From a virus, in IMG/VR virus record IMGVR_UViG_3300029267_003371, positions 1 through 42,454 of that record: DNA of 42,454 nt; one strand, 5' to 3'. This document shows positions 1 through 7,669 of this stretch, one piece after another. How positions within the stretch are numbered: position 1 is the first letter of the stretch; the number at the start of each line of letters is the position of its first letter. The position numbers were made by a program, and so were the translations under genes. Under the pieces are notes generated by a model. The model was not told the origin of the DNA. It did no database searches and worked only from the letters and a program-made list of their open reading frames with translations.

Positions 1-39
1 CTTCAGACCCGCCCTACTGTTGACCCCGGGGGCCTTCAT
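1..39 (-). CDS. Start of a gene running off the left edge
   Basis: An ATG at 39-37 overlaps the stop of the winged-helix gene as ATGA, the same coupling used across this phage. It stays open to base 1, giving 13 codons (Met-Lys-Ala-Pro-Gly-Val-Asn-Ser...). Nothing can be said of its function. It could also be a chance ATG, because only 39 bases are visible. Confidence 0.35.
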   Translation of the reverse strand, partial: MKAPGVNSRAGLK

Positions 40-533
40 CGCGCGACCCCGGCGAGCTGGTAGAGCCCGGCGTCCACCTTGTTGAGCTCTCCCGCCTGCA
101 CCAGGCGCTTGATGCCCATGCGGACGTTCTCGACGCTCCGCCCGCGCGCCTGGCCGAGCGCCTTGAAGACCTGCACGGCCGTGTGCGTCGACGAGGGCCT
201 CGCGCGGAAGACGGCGAGGATCGCGTCTCGCGTCGCCCCGCGCTTCGCCTGCCGCGGTGGCGGCGCCTTCGCCTGCGACCGCTTCGTCGTCGGCCGGGCC
301 GAGGGCTCGGCCTTCTTCCTCGGCGCCCGCTTCCGCTTCGGCTCGGGGAGCGCCGGGGCCTTCCCCGCCTTCGGCGCCGGCTCCACCTGCTCGACCTGGG
401 CGGCCTTCGCCTCGCCGAGGGCCGCCCGGGCGAGGTCCAGCGCCTCGATGAGCCCGGCCCGCCGCTCCTCGAGGAGGCGGATGCGGATGCCCACCTCCTC
501 GGCCCTGGCACTGATCGCTTCTGTCACCGTCAT
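36..533 (-). CDS. Coiled-coil / basic linker / winged-helix protein
   Basis: This 165-aa protein has three visible parts. Residues 1-45 are helical and look like a coiled coil. Residues 46-98 are a Lys/Pro/Ala-rich basic linker that should bind nucleic acid without specificity. Residues about 98-160 (starting RDAILAVFRARPSSTHTAVQ) have the spacing of a winged helix, with a recognition-helix-like stretch around RSVENVRMGIKRLVQAGEL and a wing ending in GLYQLAGV. The start overlaps the methyltransferase stop as ATGA. A DNA-binding or transcription-control role in the early operon is inferred from the fold and location. I do not recognise a named family. Confidence 0.75.
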   Translation of the reverse strand: MTVTEAISARAEEVGIRIRLLEERRAGLIEALDLARAALGEAKAAQVEQVEPAPKAGKAPALPEPKRKRAPRKKAEPSARPTTKRSQAKAPPPRQAKRGATRDAILAVFRARPSSTHTAVQVFKALGQARGRSVENVRMGIKRLVQAGELNKVDAGLYQLAGVAR

Positions 534-1144
534 GATGCACCTCCTGAGCTCGCCCGCCGCTCCTCGAGCGGCGTGGTCCGCAGCACCTCGACGCGGCCCT
601 CGCTCTGGCCGCGCCAGATGAACCAGCCGTAATCGGTTTTCGGGTCGGTCCCCTCCGAAGTGAACGAGGGGCGATCCGGCAGCACATAGACGTCCGGCGG
701 ATGCGCCCGGAGGAACGGGGCTCGATCCGCCGACGAGAGAAACCCCAGCCTGAGAAGCATGATCGTCATGCGCGCCCGACAGAGCGCCTCCTCGACAAAG
801 GCGAGCGCCTGCGAGAAAGGCGGGTTCGTGATCGCCACGTCCCAGGGCCGCGGCGCAGGCGTCCGCAGGCGCATCTCGAGGGGCCGCACCGCGTCGAGCA
901 GGGGCCGGCCAAGCCCCGTGAAGTCGCCGACAACATCAGCGCTGGTCTCAGGGCGGATGTCCATGGTGGTCCACTCGACCGCCCGCACGCCGTGGGCCGC
1001 GCGCCACTCGTCGACGGCGCGGATGATCGCCCCATCACCCACGGCGGGCTCGAGCCAGAGCGTCCTCCTGCTCAGCGCCCAGCCGACGCGCTCCAGGAGG
1101 CGGTCGACGCACCACTGCGGGGTCGGGAAGAAGTCGACGCTCAC
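530..1144 (-). CDS. DNA adenine-type (N6) methyltransferase, phage-encoded
   Basis: A 204-aa SAM-dependent DNA methyltransferase. Motif I is visible as LEPAVGDGAI (about residues 31-40) and the catalytic motif IV as NPPF (about residue 110), the N/D-P-P-F/Y signature of amino-methyltransferases. The N-terminal FFPTPQWCVDRLL resembles motif X. There is no obvious long target-recognition domain, which is typical of short orphan phage enzymes that modify phage DNA against host restriction. No restriction endonuclease lies beside it. The start is GTG at 1144, preceded by GGGAGG five bases upstream. The recognition sequence cannot be deduced. Confidence 0.88.
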   Translation of the reverse strand: MSVDFFPTPQWCVDRLLERVGWALSRRTLWLEPAVGDGAIIRAVDEWRAAHGVRAVEWTTMDIRPETSADVVGDFTGLGRPLLDAVRPLEMRLRTPAPRPWDVAITNPPFSQALAFVEEALCRARMTIMLLRLGFLSSADRAPFLRAHPPDVYVLPDRPSFTSEGTDPKTDYGWFIWRGQSEGRVEVLRTTPLEERRASSGGAS

Positions 1145-1157
1145 GGCCGCCTCCCGC

Positions 1158-1345
1158 TGGGGACAACCTTGGGGACAACCGAGCGTTTCTGGGCGGGCCC
1201 CGCCTCACGCGATTCCGCCCGCTTAGGTCCCGCGCCCCCCCTCGCAACACTTCGTAACAGACTCACCACTATCTAGTCCTTTCGCGACCTTCGTCTCGCA
1301 ACCGAACGTTTCTCGCGATCTGGGGACAAGCTGGGGACATCGAGC
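1158..1345. repeat. Mirrored repeat array around the integrase stop; possible attP/arm sites
   Basis: On the plus strand TGGGGACA occurs at 1158-1165 and 1170-1177, directly followed by CAACCGAGCGTTTCT (1176-1190). About 110 bases on, a near-identical 15-mer, CAACCGAACGTTTCT, lies at 1299-1313, followed by TGGGGACA at 1321-1328 and 1332-1339. The order is therefore pair, 15-mer, spacer, 15-mer, pair, all in one orientation, with the integrase stop codon (1273-1275) in the spacer. Paired direct repeats beside a tyrosine integrase are the usual look of arm-type integrase or excisionase sites. That role is inference, and no core site is proven. Confidence 0.5.
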
Positions 1346-2412
1346 GTCCCAACCGCGTCGACGAGCCGGGCCGGCGAGAGGTGCGCGTAGACCTCCGTGT
1401 GACGGATGGCCCGGTGGCCGAGCAGGTCGCGAACCTCGTAGAGGCTCACGCCCCGCTGCACGAGATGCGACGCGAAGGTGTGCCGGAGGACGTGCCACCC
1501 CTTCCCGCCGCCCGAGCAGAGCAGCACCCCCTCCACGGTGCGGACCTGCTCGGCCGCGGCGAGGTCCCGGAGCCGGCGCCACGCGATAGAGTGGCTCACC
1601 CTCGCCCCGTCGTCGTAGCAGATGACCCGGGGCCCCCGCAGGTGCCGCCACGCCTGGAGCTCCTCATGGAGCCGGGAGCACATTGGCACGGTGCGGGGCC
1701 GCCGCGTCTTGACCCCCCGGCAGATGTGGAGCGACCGCGAGCCCCACCGGACGTCTCGCCACTCGAGGGCGAGGATCTCCGAGACGCGCAGCCCGGCGAG
1801 CGCCCCGAGGGCGACGGCCGCGCGGAGCCAGCCCGACGCGGCTCCGAGCAGCGCGTCACGGGCCTCCTCCGTCAGCCAGTCGGGGTCTCGCTCCTCGGTC
1901 GGAAGCATCCGCACGCGTGGCGCTCGACTGAGTTGATGACGCTCCTCGGCGTACCGCAGGCAGGCCCGGAGCACCCCGAGCTGGGCGTTGACCGTCGTCG
2001 CCTGCATCGTGCGGCGCATCCGAGCGCCGAGACGATCGATGTCCTCGCTGGTCAGCTCCTCGAGGGGGATGGCCCCGAGGCCCGGCGCGAGGTGGTTGTC
2101 GATGGCGTAGCGGCGGCCCCGCGCCGTCCGCCAGGCGCACTCCGGCTCTACTCGCTCCGCCATCCACGTCTCGAGGAATGCCGCCACGGTCGGCCCGCGG
2201 CGCTCCCGCGCCTGCGCCTTCGCGATCACGGCCGAGACGAGGACGTCGAGCAGCGCCGGATCATCCATGGCGGCCCTCCCCAGCGGCTCGAGCTCCCGGG
2301 GCACCGCCGGGCGCCACCGCGTCCCCGTCGGCGAGCTCTCCGCCGGCACATCCAGCCTGTACCCCCCGCGCGTCCGTGGTCTGATCGTCGTCGTCCCCAT
2401 GGCGCGCAGCAT
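1273..2412 (-). CDS. int: Tyrosine recombinase / phage integrase
   Basis: A 379-aa site-specific recombinase with the usual two-part layout. The SAM-like core-binding domain covers about residues 75-165 and the catalytic domain about 180-350. All catalytic residues are present: Arg209 (GLRVSE), Lys235 (GVKTRRPRTVP), His307 and Arg310 (WHVLRHTFASHL), His333 (LLGHRAI) and the nucleophile Tyr342 (HTEVYAHLS). The enzyme would integrate and excise the phage genome, which implies a temperate lifestyle. The ATG at 2412 is preceded by only a weak ribosome site; a second ATG at 2400 (MGTTTIRP) is an alternative. The first 150 bases overlap the 3' end of the RuvC-like reading frame. The C-terminal codons encode the repeat at 1299-1339. 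Confidence 0.96.
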   Translation of the reverse strand: MLRAMGTTTIRPRTRGGYRLDVPAESSPTGTRWRPAVPRELEPLGRAAMDDPALLDVLVSAVIAKAQARERRGPTVAAFLETWMAERVEPECAWRTARGRRYAIDNHLAPGLGAIPLEELTSEDIDRLGARMRRTMQATTVNAQLGVLRACLRYAEERHQLSRAPRVRMLPTEERDPDWLTEEARDALLGAASGWLRAAVALGALAGLRVSEILALEWRDVRWGSRSLHICRGVKTRRPRTVPMCSRLHEELQAWRHLRGPRVICYDDGARVSHSIAWRRLRDLAAAEQVRTVEGVLLCSGGGKGWHVLRHTFASHLVQRGVSLYEVRDLLGHRAIRHTEVYAHLSPARLVDAVGTLDVPSLSPDREKRSVARRRSRKD

Positions 2413-2996
2413 AGCGCGGTTCCGGCAGCCCCCGGAGCCCCCGCCGGGGCCCGGTGCTCCGGTCGACGCGCCCGCGCTGCTCCTCGATCCAGTACTCGCC
2501 GAGGAGGATGGCGGCGGCCTCGTCGTAGCCCAGCCGCGAGAACCGCTCGCCCCAACGGCCCATTACGACGCCGCGGACCCGCTTGTGCGTCTCCCGTTCG
2601 GGGTGCCCCTTCGTCATCGCCGGGATCCACCGGCCCGGCGCCACGGGCTCCCCGAGGTCCATCCCGGCCAGGTCGCACGCCGACTCCCACCGGACCCTCG
2701 AGGCGACCACCTTCGCCACCGCATCCCACGGCGCGCCCCCCCGCTTCGCCTCGAGCTCGACCTCGAAGACGCGGCCCGACGGCGAGCGCCAGAGCCGCGC
2801 ACTCTTCCCCCGCCCCTTGGCCCGCCGGATGGCGCGCACGCGGGGCTCCGGGTCCCGGTACCACTGCGCCTCGACGACGAGCCGACAGCCCCGGCAGTCG
2901 ACGAGCAGCGCCCCGAGCAGCGCCGTCACCGTCGGGGCGTCGGGATCGTCGAGCTCGCCGAGACGGGTCGCCGGGGTCGACGGCGAGGATTCTCAT
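2261..2996 (-). CDS. RuvC-like Holliday junction resolvase, split by an apparent single-base frameshift
   Basis: The ATG at 2996 (ATGA overlap with the upstream gene) opens MRILAVDPG, the first RuvC/RNase H-fold strand with its catalytic Asp7. The frame then degenerates. One base fewer near 2969 (GGC-GAC-CCG read as GGC-ACC-CGT) gives VDPGTRLGELDDPD and joins the long downstream frame, which runs to 2261. That frame holds the second acidic site (VVEAQW, Glu42 in the joined protein), an ASRVRWE helix and the terminal DEAAAILLGEYW with the last catalytic Asp. The joined product would be 244 aa. Phage RuvC-like enzymes resolve branched DNA before packaging. The break may be a real mutation, an assembly error or, less likely, a recoding event. 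The downstream frame alone could start at GTG 2929 but would lack the first Asp. The last 150 bases overlap the integrase. Confidence 0.7.
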
Positions 2997-3637
2997 GACA
3001 CCCTCCGAAACTCGACGACCCAGACCCACGGGTTGACTTCCCAGCCGGCGCCGCGGCGCTCGTTGATCGAGTCCCAGAGGTCCCCGAATCGCACGACATC
3101 ATTCGCGGCCCCATATGGCCCGGGCTCGAGCCCCTCGGCGTAGATGTCCTCGAGGCTGATCTCCTGCACCCGCTCGACCCGCACGCCGGTGACCTCGAGA
3201 GTCAGCCGCGACGCCCAGCGGGGCATGTGGATCGAGGGGCGCCAGCGGAGTCCGGGGGCATCCTTGGCGATGCGCAAAGGCATCACCTGCCCGAGGCGCG
3301 GTGGGCCGCCCATCGGTACCCCAGAGCATCCCGGCGGGTCGTAGAGACGCACCTGCCCGTCGGCGCGGTAGATGATCACCTCGTGCGACGGCTCGCACTG
3401 CTCATCGTCCAGCGCGAACCCCTCGCGACACCAGAGCCGATCGCCGGGGGTGCCGTAGGGGCAGCCCGGTATCAGCTCGGGAGGCGCCCCGTAGAGATCG
3501 CGCCACCAGAGGCCCTCGGGCCCTCCCTCGCCGTAGTCCTGCACCGGCTGCGGCCGCAAAACCCGCCGCGTCTGACTCTTCCTCCCGTCGAGGATCGCCC
3601 GGACCATCGGGCCGCTGAAGATGATCGGTCGCTCCAT
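2993..3637 (-). CDS. ASCH-like domain phage protein
   Basis: A 214-aa soluble protein that begins ERPIIFSGPMVRAILDGRKS followed by QTRRV. This signature is seen in many small phage proteins related to the ASCH/PUA-like beta-barrel fold, which is thought to bind RNA or modified bases. The N-terminal strand, the GTPGDRLWCREGF segment (about residues 62-75) and the C-terminal WVWVVEFRRV strand fit that fold. The start at 3637 overlaps the transglycosylase stop as TGATG, and the stop overlaps the RuvC-like start as ATGA. Its cellular role is unknown. Confidence 0.72.
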   Translation of the reverse strand: MERPIIFSGPMVRAILDGRKSQTRRVLRPQPVQDYGEGGPEGLWWRDLYGAPPELIPGCPYGTPGDRLWCREGFALDDEQCEPSHEVIIYRADGQVRLYDPPGCSGVPMGGPPRLGQVMPLRIAKDAPGLRWRPSIHMPRWASRLTLEVTGVRVERVQEISLEDIYAEGLEPGPYGAANDVVRFGDLWDSINERRGAGWEVNPWVWVVEFRRVS

Positions 3638-4068
3638 CACCACGCCCTCCCTCCCGCCCGGCGGTACAACTCCCGGGCCCGGCGCGCCCCCCGGTCCCGC
3701 CTCGCCTCCGCCTCGGAGAGGCATCGGCTGTAGCGGTACGAGGCGATCCATCTCCACCACGACCCCGGGCAGATTTCGTCGCGGAGCGCGGCGAGGTAGC
3801 CTGCCCCCGTGGCGATCGAGCACCGCGGCCGGTACTGGTCTCGGCACCCTCGAGGGGCCCATCGGAGAGCCGCCCCCCCGGGTTTGGTTTGCATGATCCC
3901 GATCGCTCCGGTCGGCCCAATCGCCTTCGCGCGGAAGCCCGACTCTCGATAGGCGAGCGCGACGAGGAGGCGCACGTCGAGGAGGTACCGGTCCGCCGAC
4001 TCATCGAACCAGACGGCGAGACGGTCGGCCCGCTCGTCGCTCACCCGCGGCGAGAGAGTCTGGATCAC
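3637..4068 (-). CDS. Soluble lytic transglycosylase (SLT-like) domain protein
   Basis: This 143-aa protein is almost entirely one SLT/goose-lysozyme-like domain. YRESGF carries the likely catalytic Glu42, GAIGIMQTKP is the classic second motif about ten residues later, and SYRYSRC near the C-terminus matches the YN/YG-type third motif region. It would cleave the glycan backbone of peptidoglycan. It has no signal peptide or membrane segment, so it needs a holin or another release route, or acts at injection. It lies in the early block, far from the amidase and tail genes. The start is GTG at 4068 without a clear Shine-Dalgarno. Confidence 0.82.
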   Translation of the reverse strand: MIQTLSPRVSDERADRLAVWFDESADRYLLDVRLLVALAYRESGFRAKAIGPTGAIGIMQTKPGGAALRWAPRGCRDQYRPRCSIATGAGYLAALRDEICPGSWWRWIASYRYSRCLSEAEARRDRGARRARELYRRAGGRAW

Positions 4069-4111
4069 GGCAGCCGTAGGGGCGTCCGCCTCCTCGCCCC
4101 ACGCCTCGCGG

Positions 4112-4672
4112 TCACTCGTCCTCCTCGGCGAGGGCGGAAAGCGTTTCGGTGTGCAGCTTTACGTGTGCGCTTCCGCCGTCTAGGCGTGTCAGCGTCCACC
4201 GATTCAGCAGTTCGCCGCGCCGCTCGACCTCGGCGCGTGCGCGGCATTGCATCCCGTCGGGCTGGCACCACGGGTCGTCGCGGGTCAACCGCTCGACCTC
4301 GGCCTCGGCGCGAATCTCCGACGGTGTATTGGCGAGGGTGCGCAGCTCGCCGGCTCGACGCTTCCACGTCTCGACCTCGGCGCGGAGGGCCCACAGTTCC
4401 TGGTTCTTGCCGTCAGCGTACTGTTCCGCGTCGAATGCGTTCTGGATCTCTTCGGCCTCGTGCTTCCGCGCCTCGTCCCGCTCACGGGTCAGGCGGGTGA
4501 TCTCGGCCGCGTCGTGATGTCCCTGCGTCGCCATGTCGGCGCACGCTGATTGCGCCTCGTCCCGCTCCCGGGTCAGCCGCTCGAGGGCGTCGGCGGCCTC
4601 GTCGCAGGCGTCCACGTATCGCTCCTCGTCCCGCAACCTAGCGACGAGGGCAGCAACCTCTTCAGCGCGCAC
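4112..4672 (-). CDS. Coiled-coil protein, paralogue of its upstream neighbour
   Basis: An unrecognised 186-aa protein rich in Glu, Arg and Ala with long heptad-like helices (LTRERDEAQSACADMA, LTRERDEARKHEAEEIQ). The chosen start is GTG at 4672 (VRAEEVAAL), preceded by GGAGGACGACC. It overlaps the upstream stop by 11 bases; an in-frame ATG at 4741 would overlap much more. The C-terminus (VERRGELL...SALAEEDE) matches the end of the upstream protein (VARRGELL...AALAEEDD), so the two look like diverged duplicates. Function unknown. The length and repeated RERDEA units suggest a rod-like structural or nucleic-acid-associated role. Confidence 0.65.
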   Translation of the reverse strand: MRAEEVAALVARLRDEERYVDACDEAADALERLTRERDEAQSACADMATQGHHDAAEITRLTRERDEARKHEAEEIQNAFDAEQYADGKNQELWALRAEVETWKRRAGELRTLANTPSEIRAEAEVERLTRDDPWCQPDGMQCRARAEVERRGELLNRWTLTRLDGGSAHVKLHTETLSALAEEDE

Positions 4673-5378
4673 GGTCGTCCTCCTCGGCGAGGGCGGCGCG
4701 GGCTCTCCGGAACCAGTCGCGTGACAGAGATACGAGGCCACCGTTTGCTATTTGCAGCGGCGAGGCGTTGCTGACGATGTGATGCAACAGCTCGCCCCGC
4801 CGCGCGACCTCGGCGCGGAGGGCGGCCATGTCGCGCTCCGCTACCGCCGCCCGCGCCATCGCTTTCGACTCGGCCGCCGATGGCCATTGCTCCGCCCGCG
4901 CCTCGTCGCGCTCCCGGCGCAAACGCTGACAGGTCTCCAGGGTGACGGATGCGAAGTGCGTCTCCTGACCCAGCAGCTTCCAGCGGAGGCGGCCCGCGCC
5001 GATCCGCTCCTCTCGCAGGAGCCGCAGCGCGAGGTCGTACCGCTCCCGCAGCTCCTCGAGCTGGGCCCAGGCGTCGCGCGCTTCCTTCCTCGCCTCGTCG
5101 ACGAGCCGCGAGAGGTCCTGGCACTGCAGCCGCAGCTCGACCCGCTCCCGAACCGCGCCGGCCGCGCCGTGGCTCACCACCCGGCTGAACGACTCCTCGT
5201 GCTGGAGCTGGAGCCGAAGCGCCCGGTCGAGCGCGAGCGCCTCGATGAGCGCCTCGCGAAGGCCCATCGTCGTGGAGCGACACTTCGGGCACTCGAGTTG
5301 TCCGGGCAGCCCCTCGTCGTTCACCCGCACGATCGCCTTGCAGAGCGGGCAGAAGCCCTCATGGCTCGGGTCGCCCAT
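4662..5378 (-). CDS. Zinc-ribbon plus coiled-coil protein
   Basis: This 238-aa protein has an N-terminal zinc-ribbon-like knuckle pair, CPLC (about residues 10-13) and CPKC (about 30-33). A long charged coiled coil follows over about residues 40-200, and a C-terminal segment is shared with the downstream gene (ARRGELL...ALAEEDD). The start is ATG at 5378, overlapping the preceding gene by 20 bases. Zinc-ribbon/coiled-coil proteins in phage early regions often bind DNA or RNA polymerase, but nothing here fixes the role. It lies directly downstream of the DnaB helicase and one small gene, so a replication accessory role is possible. Confidence 0.65.
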   Translation of the reverse strand: MGDPSHEGFCPLCKAIVRVNDEGLPGQLECPKCRSTTMGLREALIEALALDRALRLQLQHEESFSRVVSHGAAGAVRERVELRLQCQDLSRLVDEARKEARDAWAQLEELRERYDLALRLLREERIGAGRLRWKLLGQETHFASVTLETCQRLRRERDEARAEQWPSAAESKAMARAAVAERDMAALRAEVARRGELLHHIVSNASPLQIANGGLVSLSRDWFRRARAALAEEDDRAR

Positions 5379-5595
5379 CGACCGCCTCCTTGTCCTCCTG
5401 CTTCCGGAACCGCACGACCGCCCTCCAGACCCAGAGGCGGGCCTGGGAGAAGGCGAGGGCCACGTCGTCGTCCGGGCCCGCGTAGCGCCCCGTCTCGGTG
5501 AGCCGGCGCAGGTCGTCCAGGACGTCCATGGTCGCCTCGGCCCGCTCCTGCACATCATCCGAGGGGGAGGTCCTTCTGCTCTCGCTCTCGCACAT
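5359..5595 (-). CDS. Small unknown protein downstream of the DnaB helicase
   Basis: A 78-aa acidic helical protein of unrecognised family. The ATG at 5595 has GAGG seven bases upstream and lies 41 bases inside the helicase gene. A second Met at 5529 (MDVLDDLRRL) would give a 56-aa product that begins just after the helicase stop. The C-terminal half (ALAFSQARLWVWRAVVRFRK) is amphipathic. Its place between the helicase and the zinc-ribbon protein suggests it belongs to the replication operon. Confidence 0.55.
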   Translation of the reverse strand: MCESESRRTSPSDDVQERAEATMDVLDDLRRLTETGRYAGPDDDVALAFSQARLWVWRAVVRFRKQEDKEAVDGRPEP

Positions 5596-6895
5596 CCTCG
5601 AACCTCGTGTACTCCGCCACCCAGGCCAGGCGAGCCTGCCCGGTGGGCCCGTTCCTCTGCTTCGCGACGTGGACCTCGGCGACGCCGCGGTCCCGCGTGT
5701 CGGGGTGGTAGACCTCCTCCCGGTGGAGGAAGATCACCGTGTCGGCGTCCTGCTCGATGGCCCCGCTGTCGCGGAGGTCGGAGAGCATCGGCCGCTTGTC
5801 CTGGCGGGCCTCGAGCCCGCGGTTGAGCTGGGAGAGCGCGATGACGGGGACGCCCAGCTCCTTGGCGAGCGCCTTCAGCCCCGCACTGATGTCCGCCACC
5901 TCCCGCTCCCTCGTCGCGTGCTTCCGCGCCGTCCGGAGGAGCTGGAGGTAGTCGACGAGCACCAGGCCGAGGCCCTTCCGGGCCCGGTGGAGCCGGCACA
6001 GCGACGCGAGCTGCTCGAGCGTCATCCGGGGCTCCTCGCAGAGCCACACCCTGGCCTCGGAGAGCCGCGTGGCCGCGGCGTAGAGCCGCTCCATCTCCTG
6101 GAGGTCGATCGTCGCCGTCTGGATGGCGCGGGTATCAACCTTCGCCTTCGCCGCGAGCATCCGGCGGACCAGCTCGGCCCGGCTCATCTCCAGGGACGCG
6201 AAGAGGACCTCGTAGCCGGCCCTGCCCGCCCTCCACGCGAACGCCCCCGCGAGGGCGCTCTTGCCCATCCGGGGCCTGGCGGCGAGGATCGTCAGCGACG
6301 CCGGCTGCCAGCCGCCGGTGAGCCGATCGAGGGCCTCGAAGTCGGTGGGGACCCCCGTGAGCCCCTCGCCGCGCTCGATGGCCGCCTCGAGCTCAGAGAG
6401 CGCCGACCGCAGCTCGATGTGCAGGGGCGTCAGGGCCGGCGTGGACTCCGCGTCGTGAAGGGCCTCGTACAGGAGCCCCTCGGCCCAGGCCAGGAACTCC
6501 TCGGTGTCGGCGGCCCGCCGGGGGGCGTCGCCCTCTATCTCCCGCGCCGCCGCGATGACCCGCCGCACGCGCCGCAGCGCCTTGACCCGCTCGACGGCTC
6601 GCTGGGCGTCGGCCTCGCAAGCCGGCATGTCGTCGGCCAGCTTGGCCAGCCCGGGCGCCCCGCCCAGCTCGTCGTGGGTCCCGTCAGCCTTCAGCCGCTC
6701 GACGACGGCCACGACGTCGCAGCCCTGGGCCCCCTCGAGGCCCCGGAGAGCCCTGAACAGCTTCCGGTTCTCCTCGAGGTAGAAGTCGGCCTCCTGGAGG
6801 TGCAGCACCAGGTAGGAGACCCAGGACAGCTCCCCGAGCGCGTATCCGAGGACCTGGCGCTCCGAGAGCCTGGAGTGCGGCAGGGGGCCGTTCAC
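5555..6895 (-). CDS. dnaB: DnaB-type replicative DNA helicase
   Basis: A 446-aa hexameric helicase. The N-terminal DnaB domain (about residues 8-110) begins in the usual way with SERQVLGYAL. After a helical linker, the RecA-like ATPase domain (about 178-440) shows GVPTDFEALDRLTGGW, Walker A ARPRMGKSA (about 206-213), Walker B LVLVDYLQLL (about 306-315), ALSQLNRGLE, and DLRDSGAIEQDADTVIFLHR with the arginine-finger region. It unwinds the phage replication fork and implies theta-type replication with host polymerase. The start is GTG at 6895, overlapping the upstream stop as GTGA. The upstream winged-helix-like gene may be its partner at the origin. Confidence 0.95.
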   Translation of the reverse strand: MNGPLPHSRLSERQVLGYALGELSWVSYLVLHLQEADFYLEENRKLFRALRGLEGAQGCDVVAVVERLKADGTHDELGGAPGLAKLADDMPACEADAQRAVERVKALRRVRRVIAAAREIEGDAPRRAADTEEFLAWAEGLLYEALHDAESTPALTPLHIELRSALSELEAAIERGEGLTGVPTDFEALDRLTGGWQPASLTILAARPRMGKSALAGAFAWRAGRAGYEVLFASLEMSRAELVRRMLAAKAKVDTRAIQTATIDLQEMERLYAAATRLSEARVWLCEEPRMTLEQLASLCRLHRARKGLGLVLVDYLQLLRTARKHATREREVADISAGLKALAKELGVPVIALSQLNRGLEARQDKRPMLSDLRDSGAIEQDADTVIFLHREEVYHPDTRDRGVAEVHVAKQRNGPTGQARLAWVAEYTRFEDVREREQKDLPLG

Positions 6896-7557
6896 TCGGC
6901 CTCCTTCGCGGCCTTCGCCGCCGCCCTCTCGGCTCGCACGCGTTCGAGCTTCTCGTTGCTCTCGCGGACCATCTCCTCGGTCCGCCGCAGCTCCTCCTCG
7001 CGCCAGCGGGCCCGCCTCTCGGCATCCGTCTCTCGGTGGCCGCTCTGTGCGTCCACTTCGGCCGGATTAGTGGACGTCTCAGACGTCCGGTGGTCGTCAG
7101 GAGCGTCCGCAGGTGGACGTCCTGAGCGTCCGCAAGTGGACGTCGCCAGCGGCCACTCTCCAGAGGATCCAGAGTATCCAGAGCTAGCTGCAGCTGACGC
7201 GCGCAACGTTTTTTTAACGTCTTCGGGAGCTGGACCTGCTGGACGGCCTCTCTCTCGATCGCCGTTCTCGGGCTCGAGGAGCCAGATGGTCAGCCCATTC
7301 CTGCGCTTCTCGTACCGGATGACGCCGGCTCCGCGGAGGTTCTGCAGCTCCCGCGCGAGCTGGTCTCGCCGCGGGCTCGTGTCGGTCACGGCGACGTAGG
7401 CGTCCCAGAGCTGCCGCAGGCTCCCCTGCCACCCCTCGGGCGTCCAGACCCACTCCAGCGTTCGGATGAGGTGGTCCAGCCGAAGAGCCACCACCCCACA
7501 CTCCATCAGCCTCATCGACTGCCGCCGTGACACCCTCGTGTAGGGCTCCGCTTCCAC
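6892..7557 (-). CDS. Winged-helix-like replication protein, candidate initiator or helicase loader
   Basis: This 221-aa protein starts at GTG 7557, chosen because GGGGAGG sits six bases upstream. The N-terminal half (about residues 20-105: LDHLIRTLEWVW, RRDQLARELQNLRGAGVIRY, NGLTIWLLEPE) has the pattern of a winged-helix domain as in phage replication initiators. The centre is a low-complexity Ser/Thr/Pro-rich linker. The last 45 residues form a strongly charged helix (RARWREEELRRTEEMVRESN...). It overlaps the DnaB gene by GTGA. Pairing a DNA-binding protein with DnaB is common in phage replication modules, so an origin-binding or loader role is inferred. The linker codes with more variable codons than its neighbours. 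Confidence 0.65.
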   Translation of the reverse strand: MEAEPYTRVSRRQSMRLMECGVVALRLDHLIRTLEWVWTPEGWQGSLRQLWDAYVAVTDTSPRRDQLARELQNLRGAGVIRYEKRRNGLTIWLLEPENGDRERGRPAGPAPEDVKKTLRASAAASSGYSGSSGEWPLATSTCGRSGRPPADAPDDHRTSETSTNPAEVDAQSGHRETDAERRARWREEELRRTEEMVRESNEKLERVRAERAAAKAAKEAE

Positions 7558-7669
7558 CGTCCACCTCCCCTGGCGCCGGCCGCCTCCCCCCGGGAGCGGG
7601 AGGACCTCCCCCGAGGGGGGCGACCGACTGACGAACCGGCGAGGGAGGGGGCGCCCCGCCGGGAACGCC

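Noticed and set aside
2926-3029. Separate short gene beginning MRILAVDPG and continuing in the same frame to 2226
   Set aside because: After the first ten residues this frame becomes Arg-rich noise, while the +1 frame continues the RuvC-like pattern; a split gene explains both.
7558-7669. Terminator in the GC-rich gap between the small helical gene and the replication gene
   Set aside because: G/C hairpins are possible, but there is no T-run, and the gap also holds a good ribosome site for the next gene.
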